From positions 1-64,000 of the forward strand of contig WEDG01005469.1 of NCBI GenBank assembly GCA_017591395.1: a stretch of DNA of 64,000 bases. Direction: 5' to 3'. Positions 49,001 through 58,555 of the stretch are shown here, in pieces (the first letter of the stretch is position 1; the number at the start of each line of letters is the position of its first letter). The notes beneath the pieces were generated by a model, which saw nothing but the letters and a program-made list of their open reading frames with translations, was not told the origin of the DNA and searched no databases. Source of the DNA: Schistocephalus solidus. Its lineage: Eukaryota; Platyhelminthes; Cestoda; Diphyllobothriidea; Diphyllobothriidae. Position numbers and translations under genes: made by a program.

Positions 49001-52000
49001 TCAGAAAATGAAATTTTTGTTCATGTACTAGAATACTATAGGCAATCCTAATAGTGTAAAACTGGTTCGATCCGATAGGCGTTCGCGTTGGTGCCATAAT
49101 AAAGCGCATTGGCCTTTCGTGTAGAGAAAGGCTGTTGAAAACGTTTGTTTTTAAACTATCCGTGAAAAGTTCTAGTGAAAAGCCGCTGTTAACAGACCTC
49201 TACCCACCCGTGGGTGAAGCATGTGCAATGCTGTAATTTTTTGCGTAGGCCTGCAGCCATGCACAATGTTCCCGTTAGTTTCAGCTCGCCTTTGGAATCA
49301 CTTTCACGGGATACTGCCTGCAGAAAATGAGCAGATCACCATCACAATAACCCCAGTCGGCCCAGCTACGACCCAAACTTTTAGTATGAACGATAACTTT
49401 CGTAAAGCCTGGTAGAATCCAAAAGCGTTTAATGTTAAGGTTAACAAAAATATGAAAACGGGGTCATTATCTGCAATCGCAGTATAGATGAACACTTGCG
49501 CCAGCACGACTTCTAACGTAAAATTGATAGCTTTGGAAGGGCTACCTGCGTTTTCCCGAGAAGGAATGAATTAATGGTGTAGATTTTTCAGCTTTAAGTG
49601 GGCGCCTAAAGTTATGCTTAACGGTATAGTTAGAAGGCAACGTATTGATGCTCTCCCTGCGGTAGATCAGTCTAATCTCACGCCTAATTCCTCCTTGGTT
49701 ATTCCGCCGACGGTCTGCTTTACGTCTGAACACTTTTTTTGCGTCTAAATACGCTTTCCTAGGGAATAATATTTCCCTTTTCTCTAGGTATTCAAATCGA
49801 AATTACGTAAGCACCTTAACTCGGAAAGTATACACCCATTATTGTCCGTTTCATTCCCGATCTACCAACTTCTGAACGTTTAAGAGGGTCCTCCTGAGAT
49901 TTACTGGCAGATAATACATGTTTTCCTTGTACACCGTTAGCGACAGAATTGAGGGTACTTTTGAATTTTTCAATGTGATAAAGCACCTACCGGGCGCTCA
50001 AACCCACTGAAATCGGCGTAACTAGCCCTATATTTTTAGTGTATGATTAGTCAATCTCACAGAAGAGCGCGCGCGCGTCTCCCAGACTGCATGCCATGAG
50101 CGTGCGCTCGACAGCGTCCCACCTTAGTTGTGGCCACAGAGGTCTCGTCAGATCAGATTGATCGGTGCTTCTAGCACTTTCGCTTTAAGCGCAGTTGACA
50201 ACATCTAGTCAACCTCAACGGGATGCTTTAAAAGCAAGCAGCACAGCCGGTTCAAGGTCGCATCAATAAAGCCAACAAGAATATAGAAAGGCTACCTCGA
50301 CAAATTTTTGATGGAAGATGTAGATGATGAAGATAAAAAAGACGAAGAGGAAATTGATCTTGAGATTGAAGACGCTTAAAGTCTAATGCATACGCTTACA
50401 ATAAATTCAGTTTCATATTTTGGGTTATTTCCACATCGAGGCGTCAATCAGCAATTGTGAATGCACAAAAATCTTCGGTTTTTGAAGTTTTAGCATATTT
50501 GCAGGCCGCATATAGTGAAAACATCGCATCTTCCTAGCGGGCTTTAATGTCCCCCCTCGCTTCGAATCTAACTGGAGTGCGAAAGATCGCGGTGGGTTCC
50601 TCCTGTCTCACCAACTTGACGGTTGTTTCTGGTGTCACCCCAAAAATATTTTGATTACAGTTGCAGAGAATTCTCCTTTGACGGGGAACGTTTAGAACCC
50701 TTACATACTCTCACATTCAGGGCGGTCCTGTCCCACAAGCATGTTTACATTTCCATGAGCGACAGTTGTTTCTCCCTAAAAATTTACAAATCAAATTTAT
50801 TTTACTTTTTTCGATTACTTTTGAGGAATTTTTCATTGTCCGCTGACTTATTTTTTTCATATCTGACTGCGTATTATAAACACAAACTGGACACCTTACA
50901 ATGTTTGCTTCTTCGTTTTAAAATTCATCCGAAAATGTACTTTTATTTATCGTGAAGGTAGCCTTATGGGTGCAAAATAAAAAATGTTATTTATTTATTA
51001 GGGTGAAGCAGCCTACCAATGGGATCAAATGTGTGTATTGACGTGTTTTCTTGGGAGCACTTACTGAATCTATTTTCTGCGACCTCTGTCTAGTATCTCA
51101 GCCTCACTACCCTTAATCTTCACCATCAAAAGCGCCACGCCTCGGACGCTAGGCCTCAAGTTGGAATATAAGTAAACCAGTGAGAAAGTGCATGTTGTTT
51201 AGGCTTACACGTAAACTTTTAGTAGACCGAGGTCAATAGGTCATAGCCTCAGTTTACTCATCTGTGACTGTGGACAATAACGTACATGAATCTTTTGAGC
51301 TCAGTCTTGCCTATGCCAGTCAGTAAAAATGACGAATTCTAAGGTGCGTGGACGTGCGTCAATGACTTGGGTGCGTTAAATAGTCGAACCGAGGAAGCAT
51401 TCATGGTAAGTTTAGCTTCCCTGAGTGCATAGAGGACTTGAACTTGGACAAACGGACCGTGTTGCGTAGGACAACCTAATTTTATCCAAAAATTGTTCCC
51501 TAGTGGGAAATATCGATCATTCCTACAACTTTACTGAGGGGCAGAACTAGGAAGTTCACAAGATTCCACTTGTTGAGGAAAGTTATACTACGGTTCACCC
51601 TAACAGCACCATTGAAATCCAATGGACACGCATAAGGCCAAACGTATGAAGTAGTCATAGATGTTTCATGTGAACCCCTTTTCGCAGAGCTCTCCAGTTG
51701 AATTTTTAAAAGGTTCTAATTTAGAAAACTTATCGGCAGTTGGATGTTGCCCTTGCCATACCAGACGATCATCAGAGCTGAATGAAGCGCTCCAAGATGG
51801 TAACAAGATGTACTCATCGGTGAATTTTAGGGAGATGTCGAGGGTGTACATGGACAAAAGGGTTAATTGATCGTCTAGCAGACGACATGGGCAGGGCAAT
51901 ACACTATCAGCTCCTCAACCCTGAGCCAAAAGGTCCAATTCTGAACTGCTAATGAGGGACAGGATCGATGTTTCGAATGTGTTAGAAGAGCAGACTAGGG

Positions 52001-55000
52001 TAGAAAAGCTCTCTCGTTATATCTAATATTGGGGACGTTTTATTACAAAGGAAATGATTTATGACACACCCAGACACAAAAAAGAAAGTTGTGAAGAAAG
52101 AACTACTTCCTCTAATGCCACTTTGAAAACACGCAGTAGTTAAAATGGTGGGAAAAAACTATCTGCAACCGTTGTTCGAGCCTTTGCAATCCCTTTACAA
52201 GTCCTCGACTCGTCCACGCAATTTGCGGAACTGGACGTCGTCGCGAGGTATGGTCATTACTCGCTACATAGGGCTTGACCATAACTTTTTATTTATAGTA
52301 CTTGAGTAGAAAGCAAAAAAGTACCAAAATGGCACTAGCTGTAGTGAACTCACTTACCGAGGCAATTTAATGTAGTTCACGGGGCCATAACGACGGAGCT
52401 GCTCAGAAAGCCAGTCAACAACAGTAGCGATCTGATTGGTCACAGGATCGACGCCGGGGCCTGGGTCCTCCGGACTAGCGTGAGTGGTACCCAAAGTACT
52501 CTCAATTCCTCTGAGGGAGGATGAATCATGAGGCCAGGGGGATAAACCGGTGGCAAGCACTATGCACTCCTTGCGGGCTTCGGTGAAATTTATGGGAGTT
52601 TTGCGTCTGATAGCAGAACCTGAAATGTGAAGGGAAGCAAAGCACATAAATAGCATCAATGCAAGCTGCAGGCAGCGGAGATCCGACTTTGGTATACGTT
52701 AGACGAGTGAAAATGCAAGCGAGGAGCATTTACAGGCATCCGGCATTTCCACAAAAACAGTATCGTGATGAAGACTAACTATGCGTCTGTCCCCTGAACG
52801 AACGCTGATCCCCAATAATTTCGCCAAACTTTTGGATATCAGCTCAGACGCCAGACTGCGTTATTGATTAAACCCTCCGAAGGGCTTTGGTCTGTTTTAA
52901 CAGTGCCAAATCGAAACCCGGATACTGGCTGATCGGTCTCAGGATGTTGACCAACGCACCCTGAAAGTGAACAGTTTCCTGACTACAGAGGGCAGTTTTG
53001 AATGAATGAAGTCACGTCCATCCATCGAGTTACTTTATTGACGAGAATAAGACAGTCCCAGTGAGCAGTGGCTATCAGCTCTAAAAAGTTTACAGTGTCA
53101 AAAATGACGGAGTCAATTTGTCGATAAATGGCCAATGACAGTGTCGTCAGTCGGATTAATGGCAATCGCGGGATTTTTGTATCCTTTGAGGGGGTTAATA
53201 GTCCTATCGCAGTATTTCGATAATGAAAAAAACCAGTGTACCTGGGGGTCATTAATGCTTGGCTCTATTTTTGAAAGATTAGCGGGGCTATGCAATGAAT
53301 CCGAGCTAAATGGCCTCTTTCGCCATTTTCCCCCACGCGCCAGTGGCCTGTTCGAGCCTTTCGGTTGACTCGTGAGGAGGTTTGACGCGGTGGCCGATGT
53401 GACGCAAAAATCTCGTCTAAGTGTGCGAGACATAAGCTGCGTCCCGAAGCAAAGCTAAGGGTGTTCGCAAATGCGTGTGGGTGAATCTCCGCGGTGCTTT
53501 TTATTGAAAGATTTCGAAGTGGTGGGTTGAGGTTGTCGTTACTGTGGACCCGAAGCTGCCCTACTTCCGTTGAGAGTGCGCATAGGTGATAGCTAGTGGG
53601 CATTTACGACGTTGGTTAGCAGCATTCGCGCTCTTCTCGATTCACTTAAGCTTTCCGTATCGGATGGCCTTAAAAACTACTCATCCAATTTTTACGGCGG
53701 TGCATCAAGCCTCTCTGATAGCAATGCTGTGGCGCGTAATGTGAGCAAAAACGCAACATCGTTAGATTTAGAGACGTAAACTTTTTGATTACCGTGAAAA
53801 AGTGCCTTAGTTTGAGCCTGTCTTGGAATCCTTCGCAGCCACCTTGTGCATTCCTAAGTTTCTGTTGCATTAGGGTACTTTAGCCCCGATCCTGTTGTTA
53901 GCTTAGGTCATGCTTAAACTGTTTCATTTTTCGCATATAGTAAACAGCGGATGTTTGCTGTATTGTCGTCAAATCAGTCTTAGTGACTTCAGTGGGTGCA
54001 CCGGGGTACGTCCAGGGCAGTGGCATGGATAGCACGCCACGGTTTCTATCGCCATCCCTCCCTTTGTTCGTCACCTTGGTGTCACGCAGGGTCATATACA
54101 CGCCTCGGCGGTCATGTTCCCAGCTATGGGACCGACGATTTCGGGATTTGTTGTTGCATCTTTAACCTCGAGATGGTAGCATTACGCGCCACACCTGTAC
54201 TTACGGCTGCAATCATGTCTGATCTAGCCGGCCTGGGTGATGGCACGTATTGTACATCTCCACGCGTGACAATTCGCGGCAGCAGACCTGGATAGCTCAA
54301 TCCATTCTTATCTCCAGCGACGGACGCCGAATATCGAAGGTCCAAACACCGCCTCCATATCTTGCCGAACCATGTCGAGCCAGGTTTTTAGTTGACCTCC
54401 TCTTCGACGCCTCCAAGTGGACAACGGCGCCGGAGGCCATGCCCAAACTACCTCAGTCGTCTTTCTTGGATGGTCTGAGATATCCTGGCTATATTGTCGC
54501 AGCGAGCGTGGACTGCCTCGCTTCAGACGTAGTCTGTGAACTTCAGTCTAAGGATGGTCCTCAGGCAACGATGGTCAAATACCTCAAGTCTTCGCTCATC
54601 TTCAACGCGCACAGCCCAGCTTTCGCAACCGTAGAGAAGGACCGACCGGGCAGATGCACGGTAGACGCGGATCTTTGTCGAGACAGAGATGTCGCGTCGG
54701 GTCCATAGGCACTTTCGAAGGATAGAGAAAACCCGGCGAGCAGCGTCGATTCAAAAGACACTGTCGTCCTTACTCTGTCAATTCGGCAGCATCCTCGCCC
54801 CAATGTATTTGAAATTGTCTACTTCTTCAAGTTGACAGCTTTCTCCTGGTCAGGGATGCCGCGTGAAAACGATTTGGTCTTCCCAGTGCTTATGGATAGG
54901 CCGACCGAAGTAGCGATCTCATTCCCCCGTGACACCAAAGACTGTAAATCCCAAAACTTGAGACTAGCAAGGCGACATTGTCAATGTAGTCTACGTCAGT

Positions 55001-57504
55001 CAGGCTGCATCCGGGTGCAAATTCCACACCGTCAGAACCGTTTACGGCCTTCCCGAGAATCCAGTCAATGGCGTAGTTGAACGAACTGGGCGACAGGATG
55101 CAACCTCGTCGAACACAAGATCAGATATCGAAGAGTTGAGAGAGATTGTTGTGGACGAGGACTTGTGCAGTCAACCATCGGCTGCTGGTAGCCATGGCTG
55201 AATTCGAGAATGCGCCTCAGGGTGAATATCTGGTCCACGCATCCACGCCCAACTCTGAATCCGGCTTGGTTGGACCTCGTCCTAGAGTCACGTACAGAGG
55301 GAAACCCTCTGAGGACAATAGTGAAGACCTTCACAGCAACTTTAATGAGGCTTATGCAGCGGTAGTTCTCACTTTTTCTTATCTCCCTTCTTGAAGACAG
55401 GCAAGAGGACGCCCGAACCCCAGTAATCAGGAGCTACTTCATCTCTCCACACTTGCTCAATCAACTCATGAAGCCAGGGCACCAGAGTGTCGACACGGGC
55501 CTAGTAGAGTTCTGTGGGAATACCATCCTCTCCGGGCCTCTGTATTGAATCGGCAACTTCGCCTTCGGAGGGGGAGTCGCACGACACTGCATGGGCTGGA
55601 GAGGGATGAAACTCATGTCCCGAGGATAGCGAGGGTGTGATTAGTTGCTCATCAAAGTTGAGGTGGTGCTGGAAGTGCTCACGCCAATGATCGACCTTAG
55701 CTGAGTTGTCAGCAATAAAGCCACCATTCACATCGCGAAAATAGTCACACATGCGCCACAAATGGCCTTCTTTGTCAGCACATAACGCTGATCTCGTCTC
55801 TTAGAAAGACTGTAGTCTAGCAGTTTAAAAGGTCGCATGCGATAGTGACTGTAGGTTGTGGTCTTTCGACACTGAAAGTGGATGGAATCAGTTTCTATGC
55901 ATGTCAGCGGCAGAAAAGTTCGTTGTCGTTATAGCCACCAACGCCTTAGCGAGCTCGCACCCCACTCTGGAATTAAAGTCAGTGGGAATAATCCATTTGG
56001 TGGCCTTCGTACGACCGTTAAGGTATGCAGATCGTACGACTTGTCCTTTCACTTCGTCATGGTTACCATTGCGAAAACGTAAGCGCTAATGGCCGTAGCA
56101 CATGTAAACTCGCGGAGTGGCAGCTGCTTGACTATGAGGTGATCGTGGATTCCAGAGGAGAAGCAAGGCAAGAGGCTTACAACGTCTATCTGAAGGATGA
56201 AGGGGAATCAATATTCTAACAGCCCTACCTTTGGACATCTGTTAAAGAATTTGTATCCTGCAGGTACTTTATTGATGTATCATTGTCCGGAAAAGTGACT
56301 TTTATTTTGCATCCAGCCACTTAGTAGTCACCAACGGTGTCCTTTTGGGCTGGGTGGTCATTAGGTTGTCAACGAGGAATAAGCATTTCAGACTACCGGA
56401 TATTCAATTGTTACTAGTTTCGTGTAGACTCTTGAAAGAATGTGTAAAGTCAGCGACCCATGTTCCGCCTGGCAACAGTGCGGATGCAACGGGGGAGCTA
56501 GCAGTGCTCCCGCCCTCTAAATAGAGCTCCTCAGTTATCCCACGTGGTTTAAAATTACCCTATTAATCACGAGTTTGGTATTGCGGGAAGGCAATACGAA
56601 TGAACCCGGGACACGTAAGCGATCACATTCGCTCTCTTCATGTGATTTTTCAGTCTTGGATACGTAGGGACGGGGATTAATGAGGGAAATACAGGTGTGG
56701 AGATACATACACAACAGACACCTTCATCTGATTTAGTCCCTCGATCAAAGCGGTTTCCGGTATGTGGCCCCTAATTCAGTACACCTTACTGTAGCTTAGA
56801 TGACAATTGGGTGCCAGGGCGTTACGAAGTAGAGGCATTCCGAAGGTCCATGGATGTGTCTGATGGGAACCGCCAATGCATTGCCGTGGAATGGCTGCCC
56901 AAACGAATCGATGATGCTGGAGCGACCGTACCACCTCAAGATTGGTCCTTTCTAATGGCAGCCCGTACACGCCGACATATGATCTGGTTAAATCATCAAA
57001 TGCTGCAAGCTTCACCAGCAAACTTATTACTCACTAAAAAGACGTACTCGGGTTTTACGAACTCCCAAAGAAATGTCATACCTCGGGAATACGGGGATGG
57101 AAAGTACATGACTATTCAACAATATCATTAACAGATAGTATAGAGGGCACTATCATGACTCCTGCATCACTGATTCCCAATTCCGACAGTCAGCAGAACT
57201 AAAATAACTGGTTTGGATAGTGGCTTAGTTCAAAATTGCAGAAAAAGAAAACAGCAGGTCAATCATTTTAACTACACTAACCATTTCGCACAGGGTCTAA
57301 AATATTCGAATGTTCGGCTGCGGCAACAACAGTCTCTGCGGTGGCACCAAGCAGGCGTAGGCGGTTGCAGTTGAGTAAAAGGTTAACACTGAGAGACCGA
57401 TCTGCACTGTTTTGTAGCTCTGACTTGAAAAAACCGTCGCGCGATAAGTTGGCATCACTGAAATAGAACTCAAGCTGCTTCTGAATGGCATGGAGGTTGT
57501 TCAT
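36452..57504 (-). CDS. LARP7: La-related protein 7 (LARP7-like), complete 5-exon gene
   Basis: In animals LARP7 binds the 3' U-tail and a hairpin of 7SK RNA and holds the 7SK/P-TEFb snRNP together. Model (minus): 57504-57282, 52619-52358, 47378-47233, 39034-38649 and 37069-36452. All introns are GT-AG and phases agree, giving 544 aa (human 582). La motif 8-75: [33 protein letters not shown] and [12 protein letters not shown], each with a human LARP7 counterpart. RRM1 ~80-210 has RNP1 RGFAFIEF (170-177) and an enlarged loop after beta 1. A linker ([20 protein letters not shown]) leads to an xRRM-like end: [10 protein letters not shown] (389-398; HFD at the RNP3 place), [20 protein letters not shown], and a basic helix [20 protein letters not shown]. 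It ends [10 protein letters not shown], like human SKHIRFSEYD. There is no N-terminal extension before the La motif. Confidence 0.92.
37070..38648 (-). other. LARP7-like intron 4 (1,579 nt) with a GGA/TCC tract
   Basis: GTATAG donor and a good polypyrimidine acceptor. The only feature recognised is the trinucleotide tract at 37507-37671. Confidence 0.85.
37507..37671 (+). repeat. (GGA)n/(TCC)n trinucleotide tract
   Basis: About 165 nt of almost pure purine on the plus strand: GGA units interrupted by a GAT run (37560-37580), one GTA and one phase slip (GGGAGG near 37627). In the LARP7 transcript it reads (UCC)n, some 440 nt before the exon 5 acceptor. Long apparent ORFs here are artefacts of the repeat. 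Confidence 0.97.
38649..39034 (-). CDS. LARP7: LARP7-like exon 4 (linker)
   Basis: The acceptor TCTGTTATTACAG precedes 39034. The first two bases complete Asp. Contains [20 protein letters not shown] and an acidic Ser/Ala-rich linker, ending in [12 protein letters not shown] like the human VSGVIVKI lead-in to the xRRM. The donor is GAG|GTATAG at 38648, phase 0. Confidence 0.87.
40797..40850 (-). mobile_element. LINE 3'-end remnant
   Basis: The minus strand reads YEIIEAD then HDRN, a degraded form of the C-terminal [14 protein letters not shown] block seen at 47.13-47.19 kb and, more decayed, at 54.2 kb. It is a very short 5'-truncated copy. Confidence 0.45.
41250..41730 (+). repeat. Repeat family B, copy 2
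   Basis: The best-preserved copy. Blocks include TGCAGGGACGGTGA, GGTGTCAAGACAGAGTCAAG and GAGTGCCATAAAGGCCACAT, then CACGTCAG and GTTTATAGTGAGGAACACGC, also seen at 48.37 kb as GTTTATAGAGAGGAATATGC. It adjoins the truncated 3' end of LINE copy 1. Confidence 0.72.
41704..42162 (-). pseudogene. LINE post-RT domain and first zinc finger, copy 1
   Basis: [40 protein letters not shown] and [20 protein letters not shown] are a conserved block after RT in this family. [13 protein letters not shown] begins the first C2H2 finger, after which sequence from repeat B begins and the fingers are lost. Confidence 0.88.
42214..42678 (-). pseudogene. LINE RT catalytic FADD and thumb, copy 1
   Basis: [19 protein letters not shown] carries the Asp pair of motif [38 protein letters not shown] and [13 protein letters not shown] follow; a stop and frameshift end the frame. 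Confidence 0.9.
42600..43058 (-). pseudogene. LINE RT central part, copy 1
   Basis: Reads [20 protein letters not shown], then [20 protein letters not shown] and [20 protein letters not shown], before a frameshift near 42740. The first catalytic Asp (AFDTV) is intact. Confidence 0.88.
43181..44767 (-). pseudogene. LINE endonuclease and RT N-terminal half, copy 1
   Basis: A 528-codon frame, the longest in the window. Residues ~1-240 form the endonuclease: [14 protein letters not shown] (Glu of the active site), [20 protein letters not shown] and [10 protein letters not shown] with the C-terminal Asp-His. A linker follows, then RT fingers with [27 protein letters not shown] and NHRGI, where a TAG replaces the usual Ser codon. 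Coding continues as [17 protein letters not shown]. Confidence 0.9.
45355..45556 (+). repeat. Tandem duplication, period 98 nt
   Basis: Two adjacent copies start TTGCCAAA (45355 and 45453) and share GACAGGTTGTTGAGGGCAAG and AAAACAAGTTAAGATTTTGG, then AGGCTGGGAATGAG. The second copy has about 10 differences, so it is not very recent. Confidence 0.9.
46305..46600 (+). repeat. Repeat family B, copy 3
   Basis: TATGTCCATCGTGTACCCCA, a CTCCTCACCCACCTGG-like block, GGGTCAAGACGACCGGAGGT and CCTGAAACGTCAGGCCAATA match copies 1 and 2 in order. The central block is deleted. Confidence 0.68.
46810..47090 (+). repeat. Possible partial repeat family B (3' part)
   Basis: Shares a TTGACCTCACTCT...CACCAGT block with 48.43-48.47 kb and ends in a CCGAGACGTCAGACATACTA block like the terminal ACGTCAGGCC block of other copies. 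Similarity is weaker, so the call is tentative. Confidence 0.4.
47130..47192 (-). mobile_element. LINE 3'-end remnant
   Basis: The minus strand reads GTGACATAATCGAGGCCGGT then TACACGAGGCATGATCGCAGC, i.e. [13 protein letters not shown], the C-terminal end of a flatworm LINE family. It lies 40 nt from LARP7 exon 3. Confidence 0.55.
47233..47378 (-). CDS. LARP7: LARP7-like exon 3 (RNP1 of RRM1)
   Basis: The acceptor CCATGCGCTTTAG precedes 47378. The first T completes CGT (Arg). Encodes [20 protein letters not shown], aligning with [20 protein letters not shown] of human LARP7. The donor is TTGG|GTAGGT at 47232, phase 1. Confidence 0.9.
47528..47826 (-). mobile_element. tRNA-derived SINE, copy 5 (most complete)
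   Basis: The minus strand begins with a tRNA-like head (47812-47750). The A box is TGGCTCAATGG, the B box GGGTTCGATCC matches the consensus, and the anticodon arm TTGACTTCTGATCAA forms a 4-bp stem with loop CTTCTGA (UCU, Arg). The body and the tail part shared with 24.66 kb follow. About 300 nt in total, the longest copy here. Confidence 0.82.
48000..48600 (+). repeat. Repeat family B, copy 4
   Basis: CACTCACCCACCTGGGCTCG, GTGACAAGACGGAGTCAGGA, GAGTACCATAGAGGCCACAT and AGCACGTCAGCTTGTTTATA all match copy 2 in the same order. No ORF of interest. Confidence 0.7.
48610..52350. other. No gene recognised (inside LARP7-like intron 2)
   Basis: AT-rich, stop-rich sequence. I see no exon, RNA gene or classified repeat apart from the short block at 50.09 kb. 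Confidence 0.5.
50086..50141 (-). repeat. Dispersed repeat family D, copy 2
   Basis: Reverse complement of the block at 35738-35794 (ATGCCATGAGCGTGCGCTCG, then ACAGCGTCCC and TGTGGCCAC). Confidence 0.6.
52358..52619 (-). CDS. LARP7: LARP7-like exon 2 (end of La motif, start of RRM1)
   Basis: The acceptor TTCACATTTCAG precedes 52619. The first two bases complete the Gly of RNGSAIRRK. Contains beta 1 ([10 protein letters not shown]), a long Pro/Gly/Ser loop and helix 1 ([18 protein letters not shown]). The donor is CTCG|GTAAGT at 52357, phase 2. Confidence 0.9.
55065..55334 (-). pseudogene. LINE RT fragment with RSNQAGFR motif
   Basis: [20 protein letters not shown], then [20 protein letters not shown], is a conserved RT block. 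The following FLDFKAAFDS block is frameshifted, so the first catalytic Asp is not in this frame. Confidence 0.8.
55501..55761 (-). pseudogene. LINE linker between endonuclease and RT
   Basis: An 86-codon frame. [30 protein letters not shown] and [27 protein letters not shown] form a block I recognise from flatworm RTE-like elements. The usual KLRNNKAPGEDG is shortened to QRPGEDG. Confidence 0.8.
57282..57504 (-). CDS. LARP7: LARP7-like exon 1 (La motif)
   Basis: Begins with the ATG at 57504, 5 nt after a CTCAG that could be a splice acceptor. Ends AATG|GTTAGT at 57281, phase 1. Encodes [20 protein letters not shown] onwards. Confidence 0.9.
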
Positions 57505-58430
57505 TTCAGCTGAGATCTGGTGTGTTTAGGAGAGCGTTGGCTACAATATCCTGTTCACCTACAATATGAAAAGTATGGAATTGGAGAGCCAGCAGTCTGA
57601 GGGAACAATAGAACTGCAATTCAGTGATATTAGTTATGACGGATATTCCCTGAAAAAAACGCAAGTCAACCTAGCCGATAAAGTCACCTTAACCCATAGT
57701 GTGAGTGAGATGGCTATATTCTCTGTTTCAGACATTCACTTCTGCTGAAATACTGAAGGACGAAGTAGTTACGACTCAATTTGGAGTCTCCCAAAGGCTG
57801 CATAAGACCAAAGTCAAGAACGGACAGGCCGTAAGACCCGGTCGGTCAGTCTTTACTCTATTGAGGTGAATGTACGCTGAGTTCGCCATCACCTCTAACA
57901 TACTGTTCTTCTGTTACATATTACTCAGACGATTGTCTGCTTTAGTTATTGAAGAATTGTGTTTTTGCCCGTAGTTGCCAAATAACATGAGAAGAAATCT
58001 CTTTGTTGCGATATCCAATCGAGCATGCAAAAGTTAAGACACATGAACAACGTCAAGCAAGGTTGATGTAGTACGTACTGCAGCACGAAATATGCCCTCT
58101 TCAAAGATACGGCCCAGTGTGCCTGTGGCCTGAGCAAGAAAATAAGGAAATGAGACTCGACGACATTGAAATCCCTCAGTGTCTTCGTCGGTCATTTAGT
58201 AGGGTGAGTTAAAAGCTTAAGTGTTAGAAAGGGAGCCGGTGGAAACTAGTCTCGATTTTTTGCCCAGAATGAAAATAAAAGCCGGCTATCACGAATCCAG
58301 ACAGTGGAAATGTTACTCTGATATAGAACATAAACATGTTCATAAGGAGTAGAATTCAAAAGCACTATCTCATATTTGGACAGCCAAACGAACGGATGAG
58401 AAACATAACAGTAAGAACTCTAGACAGATA
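57505..58430. other. 5' flank of the LARP7-like gene; nothing else recognised
   Basis: An in-frame stop lies 8 codons upstream of the LARP7 ATG. No promoter element can be named with confidence. Confidence 0.5.
57510..57530 (-). promoter_or_regulatory. Possible acceptor just upstream of the LARP7 start codon
   Basis: The minus strand reads CACACCAGATCTCAG then CTGAA and ATG. An AG 5 nt before the start could accept either a 5' UTR exon or a spliced leader. The pyrimidine tract is weak. Confidence 0.3.
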
Positions 58431-58435
58431 TGGCC

Positions 58436-58552
58436 GGAAAAAAGCAAGGGAAAATGCACATTTCTGGCTCATTAGCCGTCATCAGTCAGTCATACACCTA
58501 GGCTCGAACCCACGACCTGTTGATCAGAAGTCCAAAGCTCTAGCCATTAAGA
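58436..58552 (-). mobile_element. SINE copy 6, truncated at both ends
   Basis: CATTTCTGGCTCATTAGCCG TCATCAGTCAGTCATAC of the body, and a head with a B-box-like GGTTCGAGCC and GGACTTCTGATCAAC. The A-box end is replaced by unrelated sequence. Minus orientation, like all other copies. Confidence 0.75.
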
Positions 58553-58555
58553 ACT

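Larger units (their letters stand above)
47379..52357 (-). other. LARP7-like intron 2 (4,979 nt)
   Basis: GTAAGT donor and GCGCTTTAG acceptor. Contains SINE copy 5 and repeat B copy 4. The stretch 48.6-52.3 kb shows only short frames and one small dispersed repeat (50.09 kb). Confidence 0.85.
54190..56075 (-). mobile_element. Decayed RTE-like LINE in LARP7 intron 1
   Basis: Minus strand. The endonuclease part has [16 protein letters not shown] (~56000) and [20 protein letters not shown] (~55820). A linker follows: [26 protein letters not shown] (~55720). RT has [26 protein letters not shown] (~55280), and the catalytic motif YADD is replaced by YIDN (54988-54977). A thumb region with SRQRS and GLCALK remnants precedes a C-terminal end near 54.2 kb resembling RDIIEAG. 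Many stops and frameshifts. The endonuclease-linker junction is shortened. Confidence 0.8.
52620..57281 (-). other. LARP7-like intron 1 (4,662 nt)
   Basis: GTTAGT donor and TTCACATTTCAG acceptor. Holds a decayed LINE (54.19-56.07 kb, minus). At 52.98-53.60 kb two adjacent minus frames look once-coding but cannot be named. 56.1-57.2 kb shows nothing clear. Confidence 0.85.

Noticed and set aside
54250..54708. A 152-codon open frame on the plus strand.
   Set aside because: It is the antisense shadow of the RTE-like LINE; the recognisable protein is on the minus strand.
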